A stretch of 64,000 nt of DNA from Takakia lepidozioides (Eukaryota > Streptophyta > Takakiopsida > Takakiales > Takakiaceae), in the NCBI GenBank assembly GCA_030704615.1, contig CM060734.1, forward strand, positions 2,046,001 through 2,110,000, given 5' to 3'. The notes under the pieces are model-generated. The model ran no database searches. It was not told the origin of the DNA and saw nothing but the letters and a program-made list of their open reading frames with translations. The position numbers and the translations under genes are program-made. Positions 36,116-47,849 of this stretch are shown one piece after another (positions within the stretch are counted from its first letter, which is position 1; each line of letters begins with the position of its first letter).

Positions 36116-36654
36116 TCAGAGACCACAAGGGCTGTCTCAAACGGAGTCTGCTCCTTCTTTGTCTCCTGGAGTCAAAGTCCTTAGGTAATTTGATGTCTAA
36201 GCCAATCAAGCCTGGAAACAAGATAGAGACAAGTTTTTGCAAGAAGATCCACTTGTCAACAGATGCTCAAATCTCTGCTTGGGAAGGCCGGGGTGAGGTT
36301 GAGAAAGGGGAACTTGACAAAGGTAAAAGAGTACTTGTAAAAGGCCTGGAAGGCCCCCAAACAGCACTGAAGGTAACATCTATTTCCTTGTGTTTTTCAC
36401 AAAACTGGACTCAGGGCCGCAACAAGGCTACAGCACAGAGCAAACAATGCGTACGAATACATTATCTGTACCTGCTCTGCGAGGTTCCGTTACAACTGAC
36501 ACAGAGAAATGACGACGATAGCGTGGCTGATGACGACGATGTGGCATGACGACGATGACGTGTCTACGATGACATGGTGACGATGACGTGGCACTATGGC
36601 ACCCTATTCCTGCTCTACACTAATAATAATATTTGACGCCTAAGGAAGCGTAAA

Positions 36655-36790
36655 TTATGGTGTCTCTTCACCCGGAAGGGTTACTGCCTTCCACTAAGGT
36701 GAATATCTTTGTGACACCAAGGGTGGATTGAACCCACAACCACTTCCGAGGTGGTGTGTGCCCATTACCACTGGGCTACAACTTGGTAGT
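36655..36790 (-). mobile_element. tRNA-derived SINE head
   Basis: Read on the minus strand, TGTAGCCCAGTGGTAATGGG (36781-36761) fits a pol III A box and GGGTTCAATCCAC (36735-36723) a B box, 30-40 bp apart as in a tRNA. The body after the B box does not close an acceptor stem, so a SINE is more likely than a tRNA gene. It lies in the loop of the inverted-repeat element. Confidence 0.5.
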
Positions 36791-37788
36791 CTGCTCTACG
36801 CTAAACTAGTCTCCGACCTTCAGTCGTCGCTAGAATATGTGCATATTTTATGTGTTTTGTGGCCCCAGCAAACTGGCCCGCACAGTGAGTCCGACGGCTA
36901 GGGGTGCTCCCACCCTTCACGACCCCCTGTGCTACACGTAGGCCTTACCGTAGGCACACGCTCACGCATTGAAGACGCTATTATCTTTCAGTGAGAAGCA
37001 TGAGAATCTAGAGTATACTGAAAATGGCTATTTATTGGGGAAGATATGATCTTGATAGATAGGTATGAACGTATGAACTTGGGAAGGTACATGAGGAGAA
37101 AACAATTGATGTGTGGTCTCTTCTTAGGGAGGAGCCAACAAACTACATTGCTTGAAATATTGACGCTCGTGAGACAGAATAAAATAAAAAATCTTTGGGA
37201 GTAAGAAAAATGGAAGACAATAGGTAAGAACTTAATGGACGCGTGTGATTTGATAGTACTTTCACCGGATTCCGGCAGCCTGGCCCCTCCCGCGGGCCCC
37301 CTATAAAATCCTCCCAGATATAGGGTGTCATAGTGCCACGTCATCGTCCACGTCATTGTCGCCACGTTTCGTTGCCACGTCATCGTCGCCAAAGTTTTTG
37401 GAATCTCCCTGGACTGCCCGAAAAACGCCAATAGAACTCCTCGCGCCAAGTTTTACGGAACTGCCCGAACTGCTCGGTTCTTGATCTTCTTGAACTGCAG
37501 GAGGGGTTTCACACGCCGATCGCAGATGGAGACATTTGTAGATTATGAGTACACTGCAGGAGCTCTCCCAGATGGTGTGACAACCGCAATCGCAAGGTGT
37601 GGCTTTTCTTAATGTACGATGTGAAAAAGCTTGTCTATCCTGCAAATGTGGGGCTCTTACTACCATGATTTGCTATTCTTCCTGATGTTTACAAGGTTCT
37701 TGGGAGATTCAGCTTGGTCTTAGCAGGCCGTGTTTCAATTTTTACCTGCTCAGCTGCACCGTGGTGGTTCTCACAGACCAATTCGACA

Positions 37789-38403
37789 TTACCTGACTAC
37801 AGACACAAGCATCACATACAAGAGGTCCTTTGGGTTTGACTCGGCATCAATGTCGACTGTCTCTTTCTCCGAGTCCGACGAATCCTCCGAGGAGTCTGTG
37901 GCTGCGATGGGAGCCTTCACATTCCGTTGAAGCCCTTCCAGATGGGATTCCCAAACGGAAGTGTCCTCCTCGTAGGCAAACATGTGCCGGTCGGAAAACC
38001 GCCTAGCCCACATTGAGGCATCTGTTAGAATGACATCCACTCATTAAAACATGGCCCTTGAGAAATGACGAATTTGAACATAATGAAAATTCGCAGAACA
38101 ACATAGTACGAAAATCTGCATACCTGTTCCACATATGAGGTCCAGCACTCTGCCCTCTAGGTCAGTGCATGCCTCCATAATTGTCTGGATGAAGGCAGGG
38201 CTCCGAGTCCGTGAATACCGCAGGGGATCCATTGAAGTGAGGCTATGAGGGAGGAGGTCCGTGGGAACGTCGTATTCGATGGGGTCGCAGTTCGGGTCAA
38301 CCAACAATCCATCCTTCCGGAAAGCAAAGGTCGAGTTCTCCTTCACAAAGCAGTATGCATCGAACTGCTTCGTTTGCATATAACACAGTGATTGGCAGCT
38401 CAT
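37789..38403 (-). pseudogene. Methyltransferase-like C-terminal fragment, copy 2
   Basis: The minus-strand exon 38403-38124 ends in TRSPAFIQTIMEACTDLEG and RVLDLICGTG, matching copy 1 at 9.1 kb (KSPAFMQTLVETCS, RVVDLSLGTG). An intron (38123-38022) with GT and AG ends joins in phase to an exon starting at 38021: DASMWARRFSDRHMFAYEED, then an acidic tail rich in S, D and E. The layout (motif-I-like glycine loop, then an acidic residue about 20 positions on) fits a class-I methyltransferase fold. Within this piece no stop breaks the frame until 37789. Upstream exons are not found, and the low-coordinate end overlaps the right arm of the inverted-repeat element. Substrate and activity are unknown. 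Confidence 0.5.
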
Positions 38404-38504
38404 GGTATCTGCAGCACAAGCACCATCGCTACCTCCAAGCCGCCATCGCGCGCACTCTCGCAGCGCAAAAAGAAAGACATTAGGGTTGCGCAGGGTTTTC
38501 CCCT

Positions 38505-38965
38505 GTCTGGCTCGTCATTCATCCTTCTTAGGATGAAAAACATCCGCCAGCCGTACGCCCGACGGACGTTGTCCGTTTCTCATTCGCGGAAGATGAAAAA
38601 CATCGTGTGTTCATCTACGGATGCAGTCCATTTTTCATCTAAGTTAGATGAAAAACATCAGGGTTTTTAAGAAAAATTATACTTGTCTTGTCCCGTATTT
38701 AGGTCATGTCAGATGAAGTCTTTTTTTCATCTAGGTTGGATTGAAAAAATAAATACTGACGGGAGTTTTGCAATCAGTATATTCTGGGTTGATGTCCGGA
38801 TGAAGCAAAACCTCACAGATATTAGTGAAGAAATTTTCACTAGGAAGAAAATGAAATGTATTCTGGATGAAAAACATCTAAATTCCCTGCAACCCAATTT
38901 TTCAATTTTTTCAAAGATGGAAGTTGGGACAAGAATTCCATAAACCCAGTTTCCAGAGGGACCTA
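38505..38965 (+). repeat. Long direct repeat, copy 1
   Basis: Begins CGTCATTCATCC and ends near ATAAACCCAGTTTCC. It contains hairpins of the type GGATGAAAAACATCC and CGCCCGACGGACG. A very similar copy in the same orientation lies at 39945-40405. The ends lack the TG...CA of an ordinary LTR. Confidence 0.8.
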
Positions 38966-39944
38966 CAACACAGCTTGCCTCCACAGGGGAGGTGGATATG
39001 TATGGTAAGTTTTCCAGAATACCCCTATATCTTTATTTCTTGCTACAGCTGAAAATCAAAGTTCGTGACCCAGCAAGGTAAAGATAAAGGACTGCATACA
39101 CATCATGTGACAGTATATAATACTGTCAGTACATCCTATTCACATCATTCCACATTTGACCATGTCATTACACCATGTCCAGGGGGTATTTCCACGTGAC
39201 CACCCTGGCTGCCTCAAAAACCAGTTACCAGTTATATATTGCTGTCATATTTCATTGTCAGCCGAATATGCACAGGCAGAATCTTCACCATACCCTGGTC
39301 TAAGCATCTAGCTAACAAAGCCATCCGGGTTGGAACATAACAGGGGCCAACATGGGTACCCGAATAGCTGCAACAAACAGTTTCTTGCAACCTTTCAAAT
39401 TGTTTCCAACTACCATAAGGTAAGCAAAGCAAACTAGGGCCTGGAAAACAGATGTGTGTCTCTCACACAAGCCATCATAAACCCGGCTGTCACAACAAAG
39501 CAGAGGTCTTCCATTGGCTGGGCCGAAAATAGCCCATCGTAGAAAGCACTACACTTGTTCTTCATAAATAAAGGAAGGAAAGATGTAGGATCAAGACAAA
39601 CCATAGAGTAGTTTAGTTTTTCCAACATTTTAAGATGAGTCCCTGGCAAGCGATTCCTTCCCCTGCTCTGCAATCCCACTTGGCATCCAGCAACACCTAG
39701 ACATCAGAATATTAAGTGGAAGCCCTCACCTGTGCCCGTCCGAAAAACAACCACAACGCATTGTGAGTTAGTGAGGAGGATGCACGAGGTGAGTAGTAGA
39801 CTTCCACACTTGCTATCGAGGTCAAATACACTTGAATCTAAGCGCAGAGAATGCCAAAGAAAGCAGGGAAGCAAAACAAACAGAAAAAAGAACATTTTTT
39901 TTACTGTTTGGGGGAGAGTCGTCATCTCTCCACAAGCCTAACCG
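38966..39944. other. DNA between the two direct repeats
   Basis: About 980 bp. A minus-strand frame of 81 codons (39679-39434) has protein-like composition but no motif I recognise. Nothing supports a retrotransposon interior. Confidence 0.4.
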
Positions 39945-40405
39945 TCATTCATCATTCTTAGGATGAAAAACATCCGCCAGCATGTACGTCCGACGGACGT
40001 TGTCCGTTTCTCATTCGCGGAAGATGAAAGACATCGTGCGTTCATCCTGTCTTGAACCCGACGGATGCAGTCCGCTTTTCATCTAGGTTAGATGAAAAAC
40101 ATCGGAGGGTTTTTTTTTTTTTTTAACTTTTTTATACCTGTCTTGCCCCGTATTTAGGTCCTGTCAGATGAAGTCATTTTTTCATCTAGGTTGGATTGAA
40201 AAAACTGACGGGAGTTTTGCAATCAGTATATTCCGGTTTGATGTTCGGATGAAGCAAAAAACCTCACAGGTATTTAGTGAAGAAATGTTTCACTAGGAAA
40301 AAAATGTATTTTGGATGAAAAACATCCAAAATTCCCTGCAACCCAATTTTTTCAATTTTTTCAATAATGGAAGTCGGGACAACAATTCCATAAACCCAGT
40401 TTCCA
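39945..40405 (+). repeat. Long direct repeat, copy 2
   Basis: Same orientation and about the same length as 38505-38965, with small insertions (a T run at about 40110) and point changes. Both copies share the TGATGTYCGGATGAAGC and GGATGAAAAACATC words. Confidence 0.8.
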
Positions 40406-40419
40406 TAGGGAGAGAGAGG

Positions 40420-41240
40420 GAGAGAGAGGGCTGCTGCTTAGTCACTCCCCCCCCCCCATTTTATTTATTTATTTATATTTCCCGATCTCTCCCTCTCTCT
40501 CCGTCTTTCCTTCTCCCTCTCTCTCCCACTTTCCTTCTCCCTCTCTCTCCCACTCTTTCCCTCTCTTTTGTGTCTGTCCCTCTCCCTCTCTCTTTTTTAC
40601 TTTTTCTGCCCCCTCTCTCCCTCTCTGTTTTTTTTTTTTTTGTGAGCAGCTCAAAAGAGAGGGAAAGAGAGGGAGAGAGAGGAAGAGATCAGGAAACCAA
40701 AAATAAATAAATAAATAGGTGGGGGTGACTGAGTAGTTGCTGCTCAATCACTCCGCCCCCCCATTTTATTTTTATTTTTCTTTGTTGCCCCATCTGTCCC
40801 TCTGTCCCTCTCCCTCTCTCTTTTAACTTTTTCTGCCCCCTCTCTCCCTCTGTGTTTTTTTTTTTTTTTTTTTTTTGAGCAGCACAAAAGAGAGGGAGAG
40901 GGAGGGACAGATCAGGAAACCAAGAAAAAAAAAAAAAAAAAAAAAAAAGTGGGGGGGGGGGGGGCGGTGAGCAGCTGTTTTTTTTTCTTTGTTGCCCCCT
41001 CTCTCCCTCCCTCTCCCTCTCTCTGTCCCTCTGTCTCCCTCTGTCTCTCTCCCTCTCTTTTGTCTCTTTCCTTCTCCCTCTCTCTTTTAACTTTTTCTGC
41101 CCCCTCTCTCCCCCTCTGGTTTGTTTTGTTTTGTGAACAGCACAAAAGAGAGGGAGACAAAGAGGGAAAGATCAGGAAACCAAAAAAAAAAAAAAAATGT
41201 GGGGGGGGGGGGGGGGGGGATGATGAGCAGCTGCTACTCA
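40420..41240. repeat. Three giant pyrimidine/purine hairpins
   Basis: Units at about 40430-40745, 40735-40975 and 40970-41235 each hold a (TC)n-rich left arm, a T-rich turn with GAGCAGC, and a complementary (GA)n-rich right arm ending in GATCAGGAAACCAAAAA and a G run. The outer ends carry GCAGCTGCT and AGTCACTC palindromic words. A related unit lies at 53.2 kb. Long open frames here result from the simple sequence. Confidence 0.8.
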
Positions 41241-41740
41241 GGGGGGTTGCTCTTTTTGTCAGCGATCAGCGATCAGTATGACGTGGACACGTGGGGAACG
41301 GCCACGTGGCAAATGGTCGTCAAAAATGTTTTTTTTGGGCTGCCCGTAAATCCAAATCTGATTCATAGTCGTATTCCAGTAAGAAATGAATCAGAACAAC
41401 AGGATTAAAGATGGCCGCGGAGACCACCTTCGTTGGCCAAAGGTGGAAGATGAAGACGATGATCGGGTTTTTGTTTGTCTTTTAATTTAAGTTATGTAAT
41501 TATATCAGCATCCACCTTCGCTTGACGAAGGTTCGGGATGAAGTCGGGAAGAATGATAATTTTAGGTTTTGATATCATTTTTTTTTAAACACAAGTCATA
41601 GGCTGATTAGCGTGGGGGGCGAAATGGGGACAAACATAAGACGACTTAGACAAATTTTCAGGCAGCAGTATCAACTTTAAAATCAAGTGCGTGGAATTGT
41701 TATATCTAGTCCAGAGCTAGGCGAGCCCAACATGTGAGAT

Positions 41741-41945
41741 GAAATCGGCGAAGTGACCGTTAAGTCCTAGCTAGTCTCCCCTTTCTACCCGCAAGTTGTT
41801 CTAACCGTTTAACTAACTAACCGTCAGCCAAGACAATACGCACGACATTGTCGTTCCCTGTGTTGGTGACGTTCCCGCGTCCACGTTCCCTTCTGTGATA
41901 ACAGCACCCTGTGTCGAGCTGTGACCTGTGTGGCGCTCTGACGGT
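41741..41945 (+). repeat. Second copy of the gypsy 2 leader region
   Basis: The stretch TTCTACCCGCAAGTTGTTCTAACCG...TAACTAACTAACCGTCA matches 23850-23910, just before gypsy 2, in the same orientation. It ends in a few CTGTGACC/CTGTGTGG words like the 10-bp repeat there. It looks like a solo LTR or leader remnant. Confidence 0.65.
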
Positions 41946-42490
41946 GTGCAATAATGGCTAGGTCGTCCGCATAGGCTGCTGCGGAGATTTCATTGGAAGA
42001 AGTTTTGTATTGGTATCCTAGGTTACCGCGAGCAAACCATCGTAACAGAGGCTCAAGAAAAATAATAAATAGGTATGGACTCAGTGTGTCACCTTGAATG
42101 GTGCCACGCAGTATGGGATAGGGGGGTGGAGCCGTAATATGAACCAAAGTATTCAGTGGTATTGTTAATGTAGATATTACCAATGAGTTGAATAGCATCG
42201 ATAGGGTAGCCTAGATCCGTCATAATGGCTAGTAGGCGTGGTCTAGGGATCCGAAGGCATTTTTGAAGTCAATATAGAGGAGATAGATATCTTGTTTAGT
42301 GAGTTTTCCATCTTCTAGGGCAGATAAAACGTATTGTAGTTGTCTGGTGGTGCTTCACGTAGCATGGAAGCCTTCTTGGGGGTCACTCAGAATACGATGT
42401 TGTTCGCCGTAGGTGGAGAGCATCGCGGTTAAGGTGTTGGTGAATAGTTTGTATATAGTGTTTGCGAGGGCGATGGGCCTGTAGTTACTA
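41824..42490 (-). mobile_element. LINE reverse transcriptase fragment
   Basis: On the minus strand the order is PIALANTIYKLFTN, then DPQEGFHAT, YIDFKNAFGSLDH, RGTIQGDTLSPYLF and AAAYADDLAII. These are successive conserved blocks of a non-LTR reverse transcriptase, the last with the catalytic ADD. The first blocks are in other frames and one TAG is present. It probably belongs to the same family as the RNase H piece at 17.9 kb. Confidence 0.8.
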
Positions 42491-42494
42491 AGAC

Positions 42495-43245
42495 ATACTC
42501 TCTGATACTAACCTATTTGCGACCCCCAATGCTGCATGGATTGAAGCTGAGATCATACTTACCTCTACTATCCAAGAAATGACTAAAAGTGTATTAGCCA
42601 CCGCTCCGCCCCCCCTAATCTTCCCCAGACCACACGATCAAAACAAAACGGGGGTTACCTTACCCGAACTCAGAAACGCGAATGGACCTCTCATCTAGAC
42701 ATCTATCATACCATACGCCGGGCTCTTGCTGTCATCCCCCACCCTTCGACCCCATCCTAAAATAATCGGAAAACTGACCCCCACATCATATGTCTAAACA
42801 CGCTACCTATATGCCAAACCGGTGGACGCATCCTATCTTCCTCAGTGGGTCACCTCCCTCTCCAAAATTGGTCGGGACGCAAAAAAAACTGCATATGCTA
42901 TCACGAAACAGAAAGCAACGGATAACCACGAAAAATCATCGCTTGGACTTTGGCCAACTCCTAAATGAACACCCTAAAAGGGCATACAAAGTCATCTTCA
43001 ACCTTGCAATTTAAACACAAACTAGGCCACCTGTTAACTAAACCAGATGACATCAAAAAAGAAATTTGGCTTCAAGTCTCGTCATCCTACTCACCTACTG
43101 TAGTTAATTGTATGCATCCTAACCATCACATATCTAACTGCATATGTAAAGTCAAACATTACCCATGGCATGATCTTGACGGTTTTTCACTGGAAAAACG
43201 AGGCTCCCCCTCTCACCGTATTATTGACCTCTTCACTATATAAAT
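42495..43245 (+). mobile_element. LINE linker fragment in the opposite orientation
   Basis: Plus-strand frames encode LDFGQLLNEHPKRAYKVIF and HKLGHLLTKPDDIKKEIWLQ. This resembles the segment before the reverse transcriptase in L1/RTE-like elements. It abuts the minus-strand fragment head to head at about 42490, so an inversion or two insertions took place here. Confidence 0.45.
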
Positions 43246-43249
43246 TTTG

Positions 43250-45735
43250 TTTGAGGAGGCGGGGTGGAAATATTTTTGGAATGCTTTGATGTTGCATTGG
43301 GGTATGGGTGAGAGAATTCGGGGTTGAGGGGGTGGGGTATGTATATCTGGGATGGTCGGAAGGGGGACTTCAGACGAGTAGAGTACCGGAGGTGGACCAA
43401 GCTTGACGAGCACCAAGGAAGAACCGTAATTTGTACCATTACGCTGAGCCATTAGAGCATCACACGCATCACGCGTGTTACAACACTAGAGGAGAATCAG
43501 TTTTCCCCACACTATGGTATCTCGGCCCTATGTAGAATGAGTCAAAATGTGATGCAGCAAAAGCCACAAACGGTGGAATGTGTCACATGCAAGCCAACAA
43601 ATGCCACACCTTGAAAGTCAACAATATGAGGTGGCACGTTGACCATGTAAGATGTAGGATAGTTATGTGGCATATTTGAGAGAAGTGTGAAGTACTTGGC
43701 AGATGGGTGTAACATGTTTCACATATGGATTTTGAATTCATGGTCAACTATCCAACTTGTTACCTTGACCAGAAAGAAATTACACGTGGCGTAATTTTGA
43801 AGTTTTTTAGGGAGACCAATCCTATAGGTTAGGGGTCTATAAATTATTATTTTTAAACTTCTCTTTTGTCCACTAGGTTAAGGGCTACTTTACATTAAGA
43901 GCCAAGGCCAAGATTCTACTGGGGAATATATCGGTTATTTTTTTTTGTCTTAAACTCTAAAATAATAATATGATTTTTTGGCCCGGGTTAAGCCCAAAAA
44001 GAGAGAGGAGTGAAGAACTATGAAACTTATAGTTTTAAAAAAAAAAAAATAATTTAGTATATTTTTAAAATACTAGGGTTCATTGGTAGAAAATGTCGAA
44101 TGCCTAAGATCCTTGTCCACTATCCGCCATCATGAGGACGCGGTCAGTTTTGTAATGCACGATCAATATGACACAACACACTATGTGATATAATCTCTGT
44201 CGTCGGATATTTCCAAATCGTGTGATCAGGAATGCAAGCACAGGTCGAGCTCTCAAGAATGACTAAGTCCCTGACTTTGTTTCTTACCTCAAACATAGTC
44301 AATTCCAAATTTGAATATGTTACCATCACTAGAAGGATTTTTGTCTTTTAGGTACTTCGTTCCAAGTGTCCACTTTCGACCAGAAACCTGAGAAGCAGTT
44401 GTGAAAATTGGTGAAGCTTCTTGTTTAGAGCACAAAAAAAGGGCGATTCTTTGATTTCCATTATGAAAAACCGTAGGAAACAATCACCACTGTGGAATGT
44501 AGAAAGAGTCAGTGGTGTGCGAAATTTGGACTCTGGGTACTGGGGGAAATTACAGAAAATTCCTCCCTTCATCAGCTACACTCTACGCAACCAACTGCCT
44601 GGGGCCTGGCCCCTCTGTGTGACCTCTCTGCCTTACATCTACTTTGTAAGGATCGTCAAAATTTTGCAACGCCCAGACCCACTAAGTGCCTCCTATGTTG
44701 TCTACCAAGCGATACACTTCACTCGCAGATTGGACAAGTTACAATCCGATAACCCTTCCATAGACACCCAAGATAGACCTAGGGGAAACACCTATCCCAA
44801 ATGGAGCCTCCTCGATCTGTAGATCACCTGGCTACATCAAATTGTCAATTTCCCATGTCTGTAAGGGGATTTGAGCTAGTTCGAACTTCGAAGGTATTGT
44901 GTAAGAGCACTCGCGCAGAACAATAAAGATGGTGGCGAGGTGCCATCATAACATGTAGTCCATGCTAGGTAATTCATATTCATGAGGTAGTCTAAGAAGA
45001 CCCTGACGCCGCGATTAGTATCTCAGTTGCAGCACCAACAGTAAAAAAAATGCCGAGTACAGCAGACTCGTAGAAGGATGAGAATGACATTGGGAACTCG
45101 TCGAAGCAACTGTTTGAGCAGCTACTGGAAGGCTGCACATTTACAAAACAACACACCATTAACAGTAGGTTAACAGGTCGTAAGCTCATTCAACTTGTGG
45201 ACGTTAGAAACTTCTCTGGACAGGGACATGTTCTGTCAAGGTGTCATATGGTGGTCATGATCCTATGTACATCATCACCTTTGAGTGCATTAGATTACTT
45301 CCCAACAAAAGGAATGCAAACACAGGCCACAACAATTCAGAAAGAAGGATTGGTACCTGGCTGCGAAAGCACATGAACCATAACCTGCACAGAACACCAG
45401 TTTTGAATATACTATCAGCCTTGAGCAAGCAAAGGTAACAGATACTGTTCAATATACTCCCATCCCTAATTTCTTGTGATCAACAGCCACTGCTACTGTC
45501 ATAAGGAATTACTATATAAATACATCCAGCTTCTAATGATCTGAATCCTGCAAAAAGGGTACAAGGACAAATCTCTCTATGCTAACAAGCAGAATTTGTT
45601 GCATTCCATTCCGTACGTGCGAGTTCATATTACAAACTATCATGCCCTGTGGATATTACTCCCCAGCCCTGCCACTCCAATCCCAAACAAGTGATCTTAC
45701 TGAATTAGTGAAGGTTGCCTAACCCGGTGTTCTAT
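43250..45735. other. No gene recognised
   Basis: Mostly AT-rich with long A and T runs (43800-44060). A plus-strand frame at 44421-44822 (133 codons) has no known motif and no splice context. Downstream of the glucanase gene (45000-45700) nothing coding is evident. Confidence 0.4.
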
Positions 45736-47841
45736 TCATGAGGACAACCAAAGGCATGTGGGCAGAAGCCGTTCGTTGACAAAGAGAGAATCACTCAAGT
45801 GGATAGGAAGACACTCACTGGGATCAATCATAGTAATGGTTGCAGTGCCTGAGAAATCACAGGTCCCAGGAGCCATCAAATTCTTCTGATAGTAGCTATT
45901 CATTGCATACGAGGCATGGGCGTTCACAGTATTTGGAATCCAGCACACCATGCCAGGTTGAATGGATGAGCAGTCAGCCTTTCCTTGACCACAGGCGTAG
46001 TCGAGGGCCGCTTGCAAGCTGCTGTCACTGGTCCCCTGTTTCAACGGATCCACACCATAAGTGTGCATCAATCATGCATGCAAACTTTGTATGCAGTGGT
46101 AAGGACAAAGGACAGTAAAAAATACTACTAGAGACTTGGAGAAGCAAGACTGTGGACTCGTAGATGCATGGTGGCATCAGATTCACAATCATAAGCCAAT
46201 TGGGCTAGTGCGTTCTGACCTGTTTCGCCACACACCAGGTCCGGTTTGTTGCTGTGTTTATTCCAGTGTCTGGCACTCCGTCTCCTGTGAGATCAACGGA
46301 ATAAACAGCGGTCTGATCAGCGTTGAAGAGACCCCAGTTCCTCTCAGAGGTGGGACCTAGTCGCTTGTCTTCATTAAAAAGCTCGAAAAGGTAAATGTTG
46401 ATAGAAATGCCTGGTTTGGCAGGAGTTCCGGTTTTATTGAGGACATGCTTGATGAGATTACTGACGTACGTTTGAGCATTGTCAGGCGACACCCCAAGCT
46501 CAGTAGGGTCCCCCAGAGAAGGCCACCCAGTCTCAGTCACCACAATTGAGATACCTGTGTGATTCAGAGCACCCATAGCGTTGAAAGTTGCATCCAGCAG
46601 GGCGTCAAACACATTGGTGTACAGGAGTCCGGTAGATGAATCCACAACTCCCGGGTTTGGGCGAAAGAGCGCATAATCCAGAGTTATAACTTGAGCATTT
46701 TGTTGATAAGCTTTGAAGGGATATACATTGAGCATGAAGTAAGACCCAGTTTGTGATAAAAAGTCTAGCATTGGCTTGATCACTGGCGCAGCATAAGTAC
46801 TGTTAAAGGAACCTGTCGAGGGAGGGAAAGTGTTAGTGAGAAGATCGATCCCACAAGGTGTCGACACTTTAATCTGACCATCTAATCCGTTAACGACCAG
46901 CGCGCTGTGGATAAAAGTCATAGCAGGAACTAACACCGCCCACAGCGTCGAATCCCGCGTCAGTACCTCGGAGCCAACAGCAATGCCGGTGATGTTAACT
47001 GTCGGAGCATAGGGTACGATGTTGTTCTTGACCCACTTTGCAGCGGACACATTGCTTTCTCCAACGCTTAACACCTCATCGTTCACTATCCCCACTATGA
47101 GCTGAATATTAGACCCTTCGAAGGCCTGCAGAACTGCAGAATTGGTGTCAAAGATGCGGACTTGAGATAGGCCCTCGTTTTTCAGCTTCTGCACCACCGC
47201 CTGGGGCGTGGGCAAGTTGTCCCCGTCTGTGCCATAGTCTACCCCTATGAAGGCTCCTGCATATCACTCACACCCCTTCCGCTGAGTTCAGGTCTCCTGG
47301 AGACTGGAAAACAGAATAGATCTATCAATATCAAACATTTCGGCTCCACTTGGTTTGAAAAGGATCTAAACCCACGCAAGCTCTCGCAAATCTTCAAGCA
47401 ATACGTCAGGTGTTCTTCCCCGTAAGCGCAACAAGGCCGACTGCCAATTGCTGGGCACCTATAAGCCATTAGTGCTGGAGTATCCAGCTCACAGGAGTTT
47501 ACAACCACCTAATTGGGTGTAGAGGGCTTTGCAAGCATCAGTATTACAACGGTGGCGACCTGGAGATCGCCTCACACCATGAGTGCAAATGAGAGCTCTG
47601 CTCGTGGCGCCTTGTCGGCATGATTGCATCTGCCGACTACGCAACACTGACCTCGAATAATTGATACAGCTAAGTTTTGTCTGGTTGCCTGAGAATGGAG
47701 CTCTATTAAAGGATTAAACCGGTTGGGCGGGTGGAGATTCTGATATCGCAAAAAGAGATTACCTGCACTGGAAACGAAGTAGAAAAAAAGGAAAGCACGC
47801 CATAGGCGGCAGCAATGAGCTGCCTTCTGTGGTGGCACCAT
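45736..47841 (-). CDS. GH17 endo-beta-1,3-glucanase with C-terminal X8 (CBM43) domain
   Basis: Three minus-strand exons, 47841-47763, 47256-46220 and 46035-45736, join in phase to about 471 residues. Exon 1 encodes a signal peptide ([12 protein letters not shown]) cut before GAFIGVDYG, the usual GH17 start. The catalytic nucleophile lies in VTETGWPS and the proton donor in IAVGSEVL, where S replaces the more common [22 protein letters not shown] closes the barrel. The X8 module spans exons 2 and 3: WCVAKQ, then [26 protein letters not shown], and [10 protein letters not shown]. It should bind and hydrolyse callose-type beta-1,3-glucan in the wall. An ATG 13 codons upstream (47880) is an alternative start. 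No GPI-anchor signal is obvious. Introns are 506 and 184 bp. No stop interrupts the frame. Confidence 0.92.
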
Positions 47842-47849
47842 GGATGGTC

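Larger units (their letters stand above)
35742..37795. mobile_element. Long inverted-repeat (foldback-like) element
   Basis: The left arm starting at about 35742 (CGGATTGGTCTGTGAGAACC) is the reverse complement of the right arm ending at about 37795, with scattered mismatches. The match continues through the TTGAAACACGGCCTGCTAAG and GATTGCGGTTGTC words. Inner blocks pair again: GACGTGGCACTATGGCACCC near 36590 with its complement near 37330. The arms are not collinear throughout, so insertions or deletions lie in them. The loop holds a SINE-like sequence and other unrecognised DNA. No transposase is seen, so it would be non-autonomous. Confidence 0.8.

Noticed and set aside
36723-36781. Functional tRNA gene on the minus strand
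   Set aside because: Good pol III boxes but no closed cloverleaf. It fits a tRNA-derived SINE better.
38505-40405. LTR retrotransposon with 460-bp LTRs
   Set aside because: No TG...CA ends, primer binding site, polypurine tract or coding interior could be found.
40315-41281. Protein-coding frames of 80-130 codons
   Set aside because: They translate simple (TC)n/(GA)n sequence and homopolymers with no domain content.
44421-44822. Host gene exon of 133 codons
   Set aside because: No recognisable motif, an opposite-strand frame of similar quality and no splice context.
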